Source: an uncultured Opitutaceae bacterium
GTDB lineage: Bacteria; Verrucomicrobiota; Verrucomicrobiia; Opitutales; Opitutaceae
NCBI GenBank assembly: GCA_951813085.1
Contig: OX638348.1
Span: 3,295,627-3,359,626, forward strand
Direction: 5' to 3'
DNA length: 64,000 bases
Below are positions 26,310 to 35,056 of this stretch, piece by piece. How positions within the stretch are numbered: position 1 is the first letter of the stretch; each line of letters opens with the position of its first letter. Below the pieces are notes generated by a model. That model made no database searches and was not told the DNA's origin. It saw only the letters and a program-made list of their open reading frames with translations. The position numbers and the translations under genes were made by a program.

Positions 26310-26852
26310 ATGCAAAATCTACAGCAACGGCTTTCTGGCCAAGAGGCCACAACTGCAGGGATACACGAAGCGATGGCCCAGCACGTTGAGGACATATTCA
26401 AGGAATTCCAAGGCATCCTTCCGCTTCTGCTCGGAAAGCGAACCTTGGGCTCATTCGTCACCCTCACACTTCCCCAGGAACTCGGGCGATCCCGTGAACA
26501 GCTACTCGCAACGCTCTCCGATCTCATCGTAGCATTCGATTTCAGGCTGATTTCCTTCATTTCCGCGATCCAATCGCGCAAATCGCCTGAAGACCCGCCG
26601 ACATTGGGCGCCATGCTAATAACTGCGGACAATGCCAATCGCTTGCTTCAGCTTCCATGGGAGCTCGAGTTCGATTCAGAGTCCAATCTCATCGCATTCG
26701 AACGAAGCTCGGCCGAAGGCGAGGTTATTTCCGGCGAGACCTGGCTATCGTTCTTTCAGACCTCCCTTGAGATCGACGAAAAGGAAGCCGCTTATGACCG
26801 ACTGGTCGAGCAGTTTGGGGATGCCTCACTGCTCCCGAAAGTGAATCCCTGA
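26310..26852 (+). CDS. Conserved-looking hypothetical protein
   Basis: 180 residues from MQNLQQRLSG; the start follows msrB by 10 bases, so it is likely in its operon. Largely helical, soluble: HVEDIFKEFQGILPLLLGK, then LTLPQELGRSREQLLATLSDL and a strand-rich middle AMLITADNANRLLQLPWELEF. No family recognised and no catalytic motif seen. Composition matches its neighbours. It ends 42 bases before aat. Confidence 0.7.
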   Translation: MQNLQQRLSGQEATTAGIHEAMAQHVEDIFKEFQGILPLLLGKRTLGSFVTLTLPQELGRSREQLLATLSDLIVAFDFRLISFISAIQSRKSPEDPPTLGAMLITADNANRLLQLPWELEFDSESNLIAFERSSAEGEVISGETWLSFFQTSLEIDEKEAAYDRLVEQFGDASLLPKVNP

Positions 26853-26894
26853 TCCCGTTCGCCTCACTACGGTTCAGTTTTCACAGAATATACG

Positions 26895-27587
26895 ATGCGG
26901 TTTCCATTTCATGCGCTAACGGATAAGATCGATTTTCCGAACCCCGAGAATGCCACTCAGGAAGGGCTCGTCGCGGTAGGAGGCGACCTAAGAATCGAAC
27001 GTCTCCTAAAGGCGTATTCGGAAGGGATCTTTCCCTGGTATTCGGAAGGGCAGCCCATTCTCTGGTTTTCGCCCGATCCACGTATGGTCCTCTATCCAGA
27101 TCGATTCAAGCGTTCGAGCAGCTTGCAGCGGCTAATCAAATCGAATCGGTACACGCTCCGCATCGACACGAATTTCGAGAGCGTGATCAAAGCCTGCGCA
27201 TCTGTACCGCGACCCGGACAAGACGGGACTTGGATTACGCCCGAAATGATTGATGCCTATATAGAACTTCACCGGCTCGGCTACGCTCATTCCTTCGAAA
27301 CGTATCGCGACGGATCTCTCATCGGAGGATTGTACGGGCTCTCGCTGGGGGCCGCATTCTTCGGCGAATCCATGTTTCATCAGGCTCCGGACGCCAGTAA
27401 ATTTGCGTTCCACCACCTTGTTGCCCTGTCGATTAAATGGAATTTCAACTTCATCGATGCGCAGACGCCAACGCCCCACCTGGCAAGCCTAGGCGCAGAA
27501 AACATATCCAGGTCGCAATTCTTGAAAGAGCTTGAAACTGCTCTGAGCGCCGAATCGCGAATTGGCCATTGGACTCCATCGCATTGA
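26895..27587 (+). CDS. aat: Leucyl/phenylalanyl-tRNA-protein transferase
   Basis: Adds Leu or Phe to proteins with N-terminal Arg or Lys, marking them for ClpAP degradation by the N-end rule. Family landmarks: FPNPENATQEGLVAVGGDL, YSEGIFPWY, ILWFSPDPRMVL, GTWITPEMIDAYIELHRLGYAHS and GGLYGLSLGAAFFGESMF. 230 residues, intact. Convergent with bioC, with a single base between the two stop codons. Confidence 0.96.
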   Translation: MRFPFHALTDKIDFPNPENATQEGLVAVGGDLRIERLLKAYSEGIFPWYSEGQPILWFSPDPRMVLYPDRFKRSSSLQRLIKSNRYTLRIDTNFESVIKACASVPRPGQDGTWITPEMIDAYIELHRLGYAHSFETYRDGSLIGGLYGLSLGAAFFGESMFHQAPDASKFAFHHLVALSIKWNFNFIDAQTPTPHLASLGAENISRSQFLKELETALSAESRIGHWTPSH

Positions 27588-27588
27588 C

Positions 27589-28296
27589 CTAGCGAACCTC
27601 GCATTCCAAACGGATAGACTCCCAAGAAACATCGAAACTAGGCGATTGGGCGCCTTCAAGCTGAGATAAACAACGCCTCAAGGCTGCGCCGCTCATCCGT
27701 CTCTCCGAAATAGCGCCGATGTCATGGATGGCTCGAAGCGCTTCCCTTGGTGAACTATAAGAAATTGCATCTGATCGGGATTCCACACGAACGACCCTAA
27801 AACCCGCTCCTTCGAACAATGAAGTCCACTCATCGCTACTTCGCCATTCCAAGGCAGAAAACCCTTCAACCCCGTTAACGAATTCTCGTAGCGACCCCAC
27901 CACGAAGAGCCCGGCAAGAACGCGTCCTTTCGGGTGAAGCATACGTACCCAATTACTTAATACTTTATCCGGCTCGCTCGCCCATTGCAATAGGCTGCAA
28001 GAATAAATCCTATCTACCGTTCTCTCATCCCAAAACCATGCATCCTGCTTTTCCCATTTGAGCGCTGGCAATCGGCGTTTCCCTTCCTCGAGCATAGACT
28101 CCGCAATGTCCGTCGCTCTAAAATCCTTGAAGTCCCGCAAACCCAAATGGCGCGTAAACAGCCCCGTCCCTGCGCCTAATTCCAAGCCGGACAAGCCAGA
28201 ACAGTCGGTCTCTATCCACTCCGATACCCAATCCGCCACCTTCTTTTGAATACTCGCTTTCGGATGATAGCGCGCCGCCTTCTCTTCAAACCTCAT
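27589..28296 (-). CDS. bioC: Malonyl-ACP O-methyltransferase BioC
   Basis: Methylates malonyl-ACP to start pimeloyl synthesis for biotin. Class I SAM fold: LELGAGTGLFTRHL (motif I), FRATDIAESML and CSLLQWASEPDKVL, with the N-terminal RFEEKAARYHPKASIQKKVA segment typical of BioC. 235 residues. It is the last gene of the biotin operon and its ATG overlaps the esterase stop (ATGA). Confidence 0.88.
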   Translation of the reverse strand: MRFEEKAARYHPKASIQKKVADWVSEWIETDCSGLSGLELGAGTGLFTRHLGLRDFKDFRATDIAESMLEEGKRRLPALKWEKQDAWFWDERTVDRIYSCSLLQWASEPDKVLSNWVRMLHPKGRVLAGLFVVGSLREFVNGVEGFSALEWRSSDEWTSLFEGAGFRVVRVESRSDAISYSSPREALRAIHDIGAISERRMSGAALRRCLSQLEGAQSPSFDVSWESIRLECEVR

Positions 28297-28898
28297 AGCT
28301 CGATTCCAGACTGGGACAATAGTTCTTCCAACCCATGCCCAACGCCGTTGACGATATTTAGCTTTGGATTGATTTTCGCCAACCTGGACGCATCCAGCAA
28401 GCTGTCCTGAGACCCTACCCAGCTTTCTTCTTCCGAAAGAACGTCCTGATCTAGGGCGCCCTCCAGCAATCGCGATACCCCCCAGTCCAGCATGACGGGA
28501 TCGAGATCGCTCTCATTCAAAGGAGGATGCCCAATATTGGCTTGATCCCAAAAATCGCTCAATGCTCCGCCGGGATCCCGCTTGAGCCAACGTTGCAAGT
28601 AATGCAATTGAGCGCGTCGTACCTTTCCGCCCAAATCAGATTCCCGCTTGAAGTCCACAAACGGCGCTAAAAGAACGACCCTTTGGAATCGCTTCCTCAA
28701 ATCGGGACGGCTCAACAGCAGAAATGCCCCGAGGGAATATCCTAGCAATGTGGCGCTTATTGGCAATTTTTCCAATTGATCCGACCAATCGACATCCGGA
28801 TTAATCACCGTGTGTTCGATATTTGGGTACTGACTGGCAACAATATTGCGTGTATATCTTCTGCACAGTCCCCAACCATTTATCCAAATCGCGCTCAT
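28293..28898 (-). CDS. Alpha/beta hydrolase, probable pimeloyl-ACP methyl ester esterase
   Basis: A 201-residue hydrolase with nucleophile elbow LLGYSLGAFLLLS (GxSxG) and a late His in VNGVGHGLEELL. It begins INGWGL, as BioH/BioG-type proteins do, and lies between bioF and bioC with 4-base overlaps on both sides. In this place it should demethylate pimeloyl-ACP methyl ester, the step done by BioH, BioG, BioK, BioJ or BioV in other bacteria. Which of these it matches, or whether it is another replacement, cannot be told by eye. Confidence 0.8.
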   Translation of the reverse strand: MSAIWINGWGLCRRYTRNIVASQYPNIEHTVINPDVDWSDQLEKLPISATLLGYSLGAFLLLSRPDLRKRFQRVVLLAPFVDFKRESDLGGKVRRAQLHYLQRWLKRDPGGALSDFWDQANIGHPPLNESDLDPVMLDWGVSRLLEGALDQDVLSEEESWVGSQDSLLDASRLAKINPKLNIVNGVGHGLEELLSQSGIEL

Positions 28899-30049
28899 TT
28901 CAGCGAGCCTCTCAACTCTTCGAATGCAGAAATTAGCCGCTCTTGGACAGCTTCGTCCATTGACGCCTTCAATGACAATCGCAAGCGGCTGGTTCCTTCA
29001 GGAACCGTAGGGGGACGAACTGCGCCCACCAAGATTCCTTTGCGTTTCAAATATTCCGCTGCCGAAACCGTCTTTTCAGCAGTATCCATACGAATCGACA
29101 CGATTGCCGAGTCCCCACGGCTAGCGTTGTAACCCAATTCAATTAGTTGGGCTCGAATTCGCCGCGATGCCTCTTGACCGCGCGCGGCGGCGGCCTTCGA
29201 AACCTGGCGTATCGCTTCTTCCGCCATTGCCGCGCAAACCGGAGGCAAATAGGTAGAATATATGAATTCACCCGCAAAATTTACCAGGTAGTCTGGCGCT
29301 AAGCTGTCTTTAAAAAGCGTATACGCTCCCATCGACCCCAGGGCCTTACCCAAAGTCCCCACAATGCAGTCGACCTGATCGAGCGCTTCAAATGCTTCGC
29401 ACAATCCAGAGCCTTTATCCCCGTACCAGCCAACCGCATGCGCTTCGTCGACAATCCAAAAGAACCCATACTTTTCTTTCAGCGCAGCGATCGCTTTCAA
29501 GTCCGGATAGTCGCCATCCACGCTGAAAACCGACTCCGTCACGACAAATACCATTCGTTCCGAATTCTTCGCTTCGACAAGCAACGATTCGAGATGGGCC
29601 ACATCGCAATGTCGATATCGGGTTAACCTGGCTCCACTAGCCAGTATCCCAGAAATCATGCTGTTGTGGATCAGCCGATCCGCCAAAACGAGGTCGCCTT
29701 TCTCCGGCAACGAACTAAGCAATGCCTGGTTTGCTACGTATCCAGAATTCCATATGACCCCGTGCTCTATTCCATACCATTGCTTTAGCGATTGGAGCAA
29801 CGATTCATGAGCCGGTCCATAGCCCGTGATTAGCGGCGATGCGGAAGAGGAAGCTCCATATCGATCAATCGCCTCGCGCCCTGCCACCTGAATCGATGGA
29901 TGCGAAGAAAGACCAAGATAATCGTTATTTGCGAAATTCAGTATTTCATCACTGATCTTGCATACGTTCAACGACCGAAACCCTCCCGATTCTCTTCGCT
30001 TCTCTAAAGGAATCGAAAGCCGTTGCTTCAATTGCGCGTTCAAAGCCAT
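28895..30049 (-). CDS. bioF: 8-Amino-7-oxononanoate synthase
   Basis: PLP enzyme joining pimeloyl-ACP and alanine. Seen: LNFANNDYLGLSSHPS-like FANNDYLGLSSHP, GYVANQALLS, the Asp of VDEAHAVGWYG and the PLP lysine in VGTLGKALGSMGAY. 384 residues, standard. Its start overlaps the end of bioD by 10 bases. The frame is intact. Confidence 0.95.
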   Translation of the reverse strand: MALNAQLKQRLSIPLEKRRESGGFRSLNVCKISDEILNFANNDYLGLSSHPSIQVAGREAIDRYGASSSASPLITGYGPAHESLLQSLKQWYGIEHGVIWNSGYVANQALLSSLPEKGDLVLADRLIHNSMISGILASGARLTRYRHCDVAHLESLLVEAKNSERMVFVVTESVFSVDGDYPDLKAIAALKEKYGFFWIVDEAHAVGWYGDKGSGLCEAFEALDQVDCIVGTLGKALGSMGAYTLFKDSLAPDYLVNFAGEFIYSTYLPPVCAAMAEEAIRQVSKAAAARGQEASRRIRAQLIELGYNASRGDSAIVSIRMDTAEKTVSAAEYLKRKGILVGAVRPPTVPEGTSRLRLSLKASMDEAVQERLISAFEELRGSLK

Positions 30050-30687
30050 TCTAGTTCCATCTCTCGCGGATTCGTATCCTCAAACGAAGAACATCCCCAT
30101 AAGGGAATTTCCAGATCACGGATGCCTTCCACCGTTGACTGCCTCGATATCGGATTTTGCGGCTCTACCTCATTGAGCCAAATCCCGCACCGGAGTCCCT
30201 TGGCAACGCAGAAGTCATAGGCCAGTCTCGACTGGCCAATCGCGCCCACTCGATGCCTAACGACGAGGACAACGGTATCAATGCCCTGTTGCAACGCGAA
30301 GTCCGTCCAGTCCTCTCCACTGTCCGTTATGGGCGATGCGATGGAGCCGGCTCCTTCGATGACGCGCCAATCAGCGCTTCTCGGCAACGCTTCCATCTTC
30401 TGCGGAAGAGTACGCAGCTCTAATGATTCTCCTTCCAACCGCGCCGCCAATGCAGGCGCGACGGGCTCCCTAAAAGACAGAAGGGTAAAGGCAGAAACTA
30501 GGTCATTGGCCCCGCATGCAGCGACAATTCGCTCGGTATCCGAGCGCCCATCGGCCATCGCTCCCGTCTCAACCGGCTTCACTACCTGGACCGACCCTCC
30601 ACGTTCGCAAAGTAGACGGGTAATCAAACCGGCTACCCAGGTTTTCCCGACGTCCGTATCGCTTCCGCTAACGAGTAGCGACTTCAT
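30040..30687 (-). CDS. bioD: Dethiobiotin synthetase
   Basis: Closes the ureido ring of dethiobiotin using CO2 and ATP. P-loop variant VSGSDTDVGKTW at the N-terminus, KPVETGAM, and VIEGAGSIASPI in the middle match BioD. 215 residues. It lies 6 bases downstream of bioB and overlaps bioF. Confidence 0.94.
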   Translation of the reverse strand: MKSLLVSGSDTDVGKTWVAGLITRLLCERGGSVQVVKPVETGAMADGRSDTERIVAACGANDLVSAFTLLSFREPVAPALAARLEGESLELRTLPQKMEALPRSADWRVIEGAGSIASPITDSGEDWTDFALQQGIDTVVLVVRHRVGAIGQSRLAYDFCVAKGLRCGIWLNEVEPQNPISRQSTVEGIRDLEIPLWGCSSFEDTNPREMELEWL

Positions 30688-30693
30688 GCGTGC

Positions 30694-31686
30694 CTAGGCT
30701 AAGCTAGCGGCTTCCTCGTCCGCCCGAGCGTGGATCGCTCGAGCATCGTCTGGATCCAGCGAAGTGAGACCGAGCTTATTCAGCAATTTGTAGTCGTCGC
30801 TCGTATCCGGATTGGCAGTCGTCAAAAGCTTGTCGCCCAAGAAAATGCTATTCGCCCCAGCCAAATAGCACATCGCCTGCAGTTCGTCGTTCATCTCGGT
30901 GCGGCCCGCCGACAAGCGTACCATCGTCTTCGGCATCAATATGCGCGCAGTGGCGATAATTCGTACGAACTCGAAGCTATCTACAAATTTCTGATCCTCC
31001 AGCGGTGTCCCCTTGCAAGCGATCAGGGCATTGATAGGTACGGAATCTGGATACGGATCCAAATTAGCGAGCTCTTGCAACATCTTCAAACGATCGTCAA
31101 TCGACTCGCCCATTCCAATGATTCCTCCGGAGCACACCTCCATGCCCGCTTCTCGTACTTTACGAATATTGTCGAGTCGCTCATCATAGCTTCTAGTCGT
31201 GATTATTTCGCTATAGTACTCGCGAGATGTATCCAAATTATGATTATATACGTCGCAACCGGCCTCGCTCAAAGCATTCGCTTGGTCCTGCTCCAAGGAC
31301 CCGAGTGTGCAGCATACCTCCAGACCCATATCGCTAACCGACCGAACGGTATTGATAAGTGAATCGAATTGCTCGCCCCGAGGCACGCGTCGCCACGCGG
31401 CCCCCATGCAAAACCGAGTGGCTCCTCCCCTCTTCGCAGCGACAGCATCTTGTAGGATGGTCTCCGTATCCAGCAAGGCCTCCTTCTCGAGCCCCACATC
31501 GCTGTGCGCCGACTGTGGGCAGTACTTGCAGTCCTCTGGGCAAGCCCCTGTCTTGATCGATTTCAATGTGCACAGCTGCACGCCGGAAGGATCTTGAAAT
31601 TTCTGATGGGCTACTTGCGCCCTATAAATCAAGGTAGTGATTGGCAGATGGTAGATTTCTCTTATCTCTTCTAGGTTGTACCGCAT
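30694..31686 (-). CDS. bioB: Biotin synthase
   Basis: Radical SAM enzyme inserting sulfur into dethiobiotin. The radical cluster motif is GACPEDCKYCPQSAHS (CxxxCxxC), and the auxiliary cluster residues appear in YNHNLDTSREYY, CSGGIIGMGE and the Arg in RLSAGR. 330 residues, standard. Two bases separate it from bioA. Confidence 0.97.
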   Translation of the reverse strand: MRYNLEEIREIYHLPITTLIYRAQVAHQKFQDPSGVQLCTLKSIKTGACPEDCKYCPQSAHSDVGLEKEALLDTETILQDAVAAKRGGATRFCMGAAWRRVPRGEQFDSLINTVRSVSDMGLEVCCTLGSLEQDQANALSEAGCDVYNHNLDTSREYYSEIITTRSYDERLDNIRKVREAGMEVCSGGIIGMGESIDDRLKMLQELANLDPYPDSVPINALIACKGTPLEDQKFVDSFEFVRIIATARILMPKTMVRLSAGRTEMNDELQAMCYLAGANSIFLGDKLLTTANPDTSDDYKLLNKLGLTSLDPDDARAIHARADEEAASLA

Positions 31687-31688
31687 AA

Positions 31689-33074
31689 TTAACTACATAT
31701 TTTATTCATGACCGAATCGATCGAAATCACGAGATTTTCAAACAGGAAGTCTATTTCCTCTCCGCTGATTACTAAGGGAGGGACAATTAGAATAGAGTCA
31801 AGCAGGGGGCGTAGCAATAAGCCCTGGTTTCGAGCTTCAATGCATACCTGCATACCTACTCTATCGTTCAAGGGCCAAGGAGGATTACCCTCTGTAGGAG
31901 CCAAATCGATCGCGGCAGCCAATCCACGTTGACGGATTGAGCGCGCATTTGGATGATCTCGGAACGATTCTTCAAAACGTTCGCCAAAGTGGCGTATAGT
32001 CGCATCCAATCGACCTGTATCCAAAAGCGTCTCCAATTTTTCCAGGCTCTTTATCGCAACCCGAGCCGCCAATGGATTCCCGGTGAATGTATGACCGTGA
32101 TAGAAGCCCGATCCCGATTCTACCGTACCGAGAAAGGCAGCGTATACGTCCTCGGTCGTTAGTGTCGCTGCCATCGGCAGGTATCCCGCAGTCAGCCCCT
32201 TCGCCAAGCAAAGGAAATCAGGTGAAATCTCTTCTCCTTCGCAGGCGAACAGGGAGCCAACGCGCCCGCAGCCCACGAAAACCTCGTCCAAGATAAGATG
32301 CGCTTCGAATTGTCGGCACAAGGACTCGACGCGTTTCAAGAAACCCGAGGGCTGAAGCTTCATTCCAGCCGGCCCCTGAATCGATGGCTCAACCACCACA
32401 GCCGCTACCTTTCCTGCGTTTCCCGAAAGGAGCGCCTCCAACTCCGAAAGGCTCGACTCCATTTCGCTTTGCTGCACATCTCCTGCAACTTCGACGCACT
32501 CAGGGGCAGCGAACGTCAACGTATCGAACAACCAAGGCTCAAAGCGTCCATGGAATCCGACGCTGTTGCCCACCGACATTGCGCCAAAGGTATCACCATG
32601 GTAGCCGTTTTCCATGCCGACCACGAGACGCTTATCAGGCTGCCCTATTTGCTGCCAGAACTGGAAGGAAAGCTTAAGGGCTATCTCTATCGCATTCGAT
32701 CCATTGTCGCTGAAGATGGCGCGGCCCAGCGAATCTGGAGCCAGATCGCAAAGTCGCTTCCCCAATTCGGCCCCTGCAGGATGGCTCAAGCCAAGATAGG
32801 TCGAGTGCGCCACCTTTCCAATCTGGTCTATGAGGGCATTGTTGATCTCGGGATCGTTGTGTCCATGGGCATTCGTCCAAATAGACGCATTTCCATCCAG
32901 GTAGCGATTGCCCTCGGTGTCCCAAAGCCAGCACCCTTCACCGCGTTCAACATGAAGCTGGGGCAGTGTAGCGTATTCTGCCATTTGCGTGAACGGGTGC
33001 CAAGAATGTTCCCGATCCCATTGATCGAGCTGTTCGGTCCTTTCCGATGCGCTCGCTTGCAGCTCCGAATTCAT
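31689..33074 (-). CDS. bioA: Adenosylmethionine-8-amino-7-oxononanoate aminotransferase
   Basis: PLP aminotransferase making 7,8-diaminopelargonate. WHPFTQMAEY at the N-terminus, the LILDEVFVGCGR Asp motif and the PLP lysine in CLAKGLTAGYLP fit BioA, as does TFTGNPLAARVA. The start MNSELQAS was chosen; an in-frame ATG at 33098 would add 8 residues and bring it to within 9 bases of the palindrome at 33108-33126. First gene of bioA-B-D-F-esterase-bioC, which gives a full route from malonyl-ACP to biotin. Confidence 0.95.
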   Translation of the reverse strand: MNSELQASASERTEQLDQWDREHSWHPFTQMAEYATLPQLHVERGEGCWLWDTEGNRYLDGNASIWTNAHGHNDPEINNALIDQIGKVAHSTYLGLSHPAGAELGKRLCDLAPDSLGRAIFSDNGSNAIEIALKLSFQFWQQIGQPDKRLVVGMENGYHGDTFGAMSVGNSVGFHGRFEPWLFDTLTFAAPECVEVAGDVQQSEMESSLSELEALLSGNAGKVAAVVVEPSIQGPAGMKLQPSGFLKRVESLCRQFEAHLILDEVFVGCGRVGSLFACEGEEISPDFLCLAKGLTAGYLPMAATLTTEDVYAAFLGTVESGSGFYHGHTFTGNPLAARVAIKSLEKLETLLDTGRLDATIRHFGERFEESFRDHPNARSIRQRGLAAAIDLAPTEGNPPWPLNDRVGMQVCIEARNQGLLLRPLLDSILIVPPLVISGEEIDFLFENLVISIDSVMNKICS

Positions 33075-33107
33075 TGATTCGGATATGTTAATGCACATTT
33101 TAAACTG

Positions 33108-33126
33108 CTTAACAAGCCTTGTTAAG
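33108..33126. promoter_or_regulatory. Perfect 9-bp palindrome upstream of bioA, candidate operator
   Basis: CTTAACAAG, one base, CTTGTTAAG. It sits 34 bases before the chosen bioA ATG, inside the 113-base gap between the peroxiredoxin gene and bioA. The arrangement (TTAACAA then TTGTTAA, with almost no spacer) is the reverse of a BirA box and is not a BioR site, so the regulator is unknown. There is no T-run, so it is unlikely to be a terminator. Confidence 0.5.
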
Positions 33127-33187
33127 ACCTGTCCTAAATCCTTTTACAAAATCCGTTGCCCTTTGGAAGATCCCTCGAAACGCAGCC

Positions 33188-33664
33188 CTATCCAACCGTT
33201 TCCAGCTGGCTGAGAACTTGCTGGCCGTGGTTCGCAGGGTCCACCTTCTCGCAGATGGCGACCAACCTGCCTCCACGGTCGACAAGATAGGCGGAACGTG
33301 TGGGCCCAAGAAACGTGCGTCCATACATCTTCTTTTCGACAAGCGAGTCCGTCGCCTGGGCGAATAGGTGGTCCGGATCCGATACGAGCGTAAAGCCAAT
33401 CGCGTGCCTAACCGCAAACTTCAAATGCGACCCTACGGTATCCTTGCTCACTCCGATGATCGAGCAGCCGCGCTCAAGGATCTGCGGCGCCTCCTTGGCG
33501 AGCGATAGCATCTGCTTATCGCAGCTGCCAGTATTGTTACGCATATATACCGAAATCAGGGTCAAGCCATCGATCAGGTCATCGAATTGCTTCGCTCTTT
33601 TCTCGCCGCCCTCCGCCACGCGAACTTCGAATTCCAATTGCAAGACCTCGCCTACCGCCTTCAT
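33188..33664 (-). CDS. Peroxiredoxin (AhpC/TSA, Bcp-like)
   Basis: Thioredoxin-fold peroxidase of 158 residues: LISVYMRNNTGSCDKQML holds the probable peroxidatic Cys, then GVSKDTVGSHLKFAVRHAIGFTLVSDPD, YGRTFLGPTRSAYLVDRGG follow the Bcp/PrxQ layout. The active-site context (TGSC instead of the usual TPGCT) is divergent. Third gene of a tight operon (rhodanese, MauE-like, peroxiredoxin), overlapping the MauE-like stop by 4 bases, so it probably handles peroxide or thiol oxidation with them. Confidence 0.82.
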   Translation of the reverse strand: MKAVGEVLQLEFEVRVAEGGEKRAKQFDDLIDGLTLISVYMRNNTGSCDKQMLSLAKEAPQILERGCSIIGVSKDTVGSHLKFAVRHAIGFTLVSDPDHLFAQATDSLVEKKMYGRTFLGPTRSAYLVDRGGRLVAICEKVDPANHGQQVLSQLETVG

Positions 33665-34092
33665 TCCGCTCCTCCCGAAATTTTGAGCCGATCAACGATC
33701 AGGCAGCCATAGAGACCGGCGAGCATCAGAATGTCCCTGATGATTGGCCAGGTATATCCAGATTCAGAATCCGACACGCTGGAGCCGAAGCACCCGCAAT
33801 CCGCGTCCAATCCCCGGAGCGCCGCCTGCGTCAAAAGGCCGATAAAGGCTACAAGCAGCCCAGTGCCGATCAATCGAGCGCCTCCAAGCATGACGCGAAA
33901 CGCCAAGCAGCCTCCAATGCATATCTCCAGATAGGGCGTTATCAGCGATGCCGCTACTGCCAGCTGATAGGGGAACACTTCGTAGGTTAAGATTGCAGAG
34001 AGAAAAGCGCTCGGATCCAGAAGTTTCACTACGCCTGCCCAAGCGAACGCGACACCCACGAGGAACTCAGCGATGCGTCCCGCAATTCTCAT
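33661..34092 (-). CDS. MauE/DoxX-like membrane protein
   Basis: 143 residues with four predicted helices: FLVGVAFAWAGVVKLLDPSA near the start, then two helices around ITPYLEICIGGCLAF, and LIGTGLLVAFIGLLTQAAL. The loop DADCGCFGS is the mark of the MauE family, which supports disulfide formation or cytochrome/amine dehydrogenase maturation. The start MRIAGRIAEF overlaps the rhodanese stop by 4 bases. It may supply electrons or thiols between the two flanking soluble enzymes. Confidence 0.85.
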   Translation of the reverse strand: MRIAGRIAEFLVGVAFAWAGVVKLLDPSAFLSAILTYEVFPYQLAVAASLITPYLEICIGGCLAFRVMLGGARLIGTGLLVAFIGLLTQAALRGLDADCGCFGSSVSDSESGYTWPIIRDILMLAGLYGCLIVDRLKISGGAE

Positions 34093-34517
34093 TTCTCCGG
34101 CCCTCCAACCAAATTTGCTTCCATGAGAGTCTCCCAACCGCCTCGCAGCACATAAACCTCTTCAATATCGAGTTCTTCCTTAAGGCGACGCGCCACTTCG
34201 TGCGATCTCAAGCAGGACTGGCTCGAGCAGTAGACGACCGTAGCCTGGTCCGGTAACCAGCGGTCCAGGAAACCAATGAAAAGCGATTCCCAGTTCTCTT
34301 CATTGAGCGATATCGAATCCTCGTAGTGGCCGGATTGATATTCCTCGTCAGAACGGGCGTCAACCCAGAGAACCGGGGACATTTCGAGAATCTCATCCAA
34401 TTCCCTCTCGAGGTCGTCAACGTGAAAGGATGGGGCCTTTGGGTGCCCAAAATAGGCTACTGTCGAGCAAGCGATCGCGATCGCTAGTAATACGGCTGCT
34501 TCACGGAGGGCCCTCAT
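34089..34517 (-). CDS. Membrane-anchored rhodanese-like protein
   Basis: An N-terminal helix (EAAVLLAIAIACSTVAYF) anchors a periplasmic rhodanese domain with VLWVDARSDEEYQSGHYEDS and the active-site loop VYCSSQSCLRS, whose first Cys is the likely sulfur carrier. 142 residues from MRALREAAV. First gene of the three-gene redox operon, 45 bases after a terminator that ends the Hpt transcript. Confidence 0.88.
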   Translation of the reverse strand: MRALREAAVLLAIAIACSTVAYFGHPKAPSFHVDDLERELDEILEMSPVLWVDARSDEEYQSGHYEDSISLNEENWESLFIGFLDRWLPDQATVVYCSSQSCLRSHEVARRLKEELDIEEVYVLRGGWETLMEANLVGGPEK

Positions 34518-34561
34518 CTGCCCCAATCGCTATAGGGAAAGAGGGGTCAATTCCAAGCTGC

Positions 34562-34588
34562 AAAAACCGGGCTGCGGAAACCGCAGCC
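34562..34588 (-). terminator. Rho-independent terminator after the Hpt gene
   Basis: Read on the minus strand: GGCTGCGG, TTT loop, CCGCAGCC, then CGG and a five-T run. Perfect 8-bp stem, 8 bases past the Hpt stop codon. It separates the signalling gene from the rhodanese operon. Confidence 0.8.
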
Positions 34589-34596
34589 TAAACCCG

Positions 34597-34964
34597 CTAA
34601 TTCTGAAGGGCGACGTACTTGCTCTTAACTTCTTCAGTCGAAGCGAAGAACGCGCTCTCGGCTTCCGATTGGGAGGCCTTGAAAGCTTCGAGAGTGATCG
34701 TATTGATGTTGTCCTCAATATTAGCCAGCGCAGTAGCGACCTTGGCGTAGCCAAAGTTGCTGGAGGAGCCTTTAAGCTTATGGGATTCATTGCCCAGCAT
34801 GTCCTTGTCCGCTTCGAACGAGGCTGCTTTCAAGGTATTGATTCGTTCGACGCCGTCTTCGACGAATTCGTGGAATAGCTCAGCCATATCCTCGCAAACT
34901 CCTCGTCGTCCTCGCCGAAGATCATTTCAAGTTGTTCCCAATCAATAAGTCCTGAGTCGCTCAT
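34597..34964 (-). pseudogene. Histidine phosphotransfer (Hpt) protein, one-base frameshift
   Basis: Hpt domains shuttle phosphate between hybrid kinases and response regulators. Helices with the phospho-His segment ESHKLKGSSSNFGYA are clear. The natural start at 34964 gives SDSGLIDWEQLEMIFGEDDE, then EEFAR, where the frame is lost. Restoring one G in GCGAGGATATG (GCGAGGGATATG) joins it to MAELFHEFVEDGVERIN. Translation from the internal ATG (34887) would lack the first helix. A one-base loss in a G run can be an assembly error, so the gene may be intact in life. Terminator follows. Confidence 0.8.
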
Positions 34965-35056
34965 GGTATTTTATTCGTTTCTATTTGCGACGGAGTGGGG
35001 TCGCGTTCACTAAAGTCGTTTAGGTCGGCTGCGGGGCTGATTTACGTGAAATTAAT

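Noticed and set aside
32298-33077. Rightward open frame of 259 codons opposite bioA
   Set aside because: Antisense shadow of a clear bioA; composition is not protein-like.
33108-33126. BirA box ahead of bioA
   Set aside because: BirA boxes have half-sites in the opposite order with about 15 bases between them; this is a contiguous palindrome of the reverse order.
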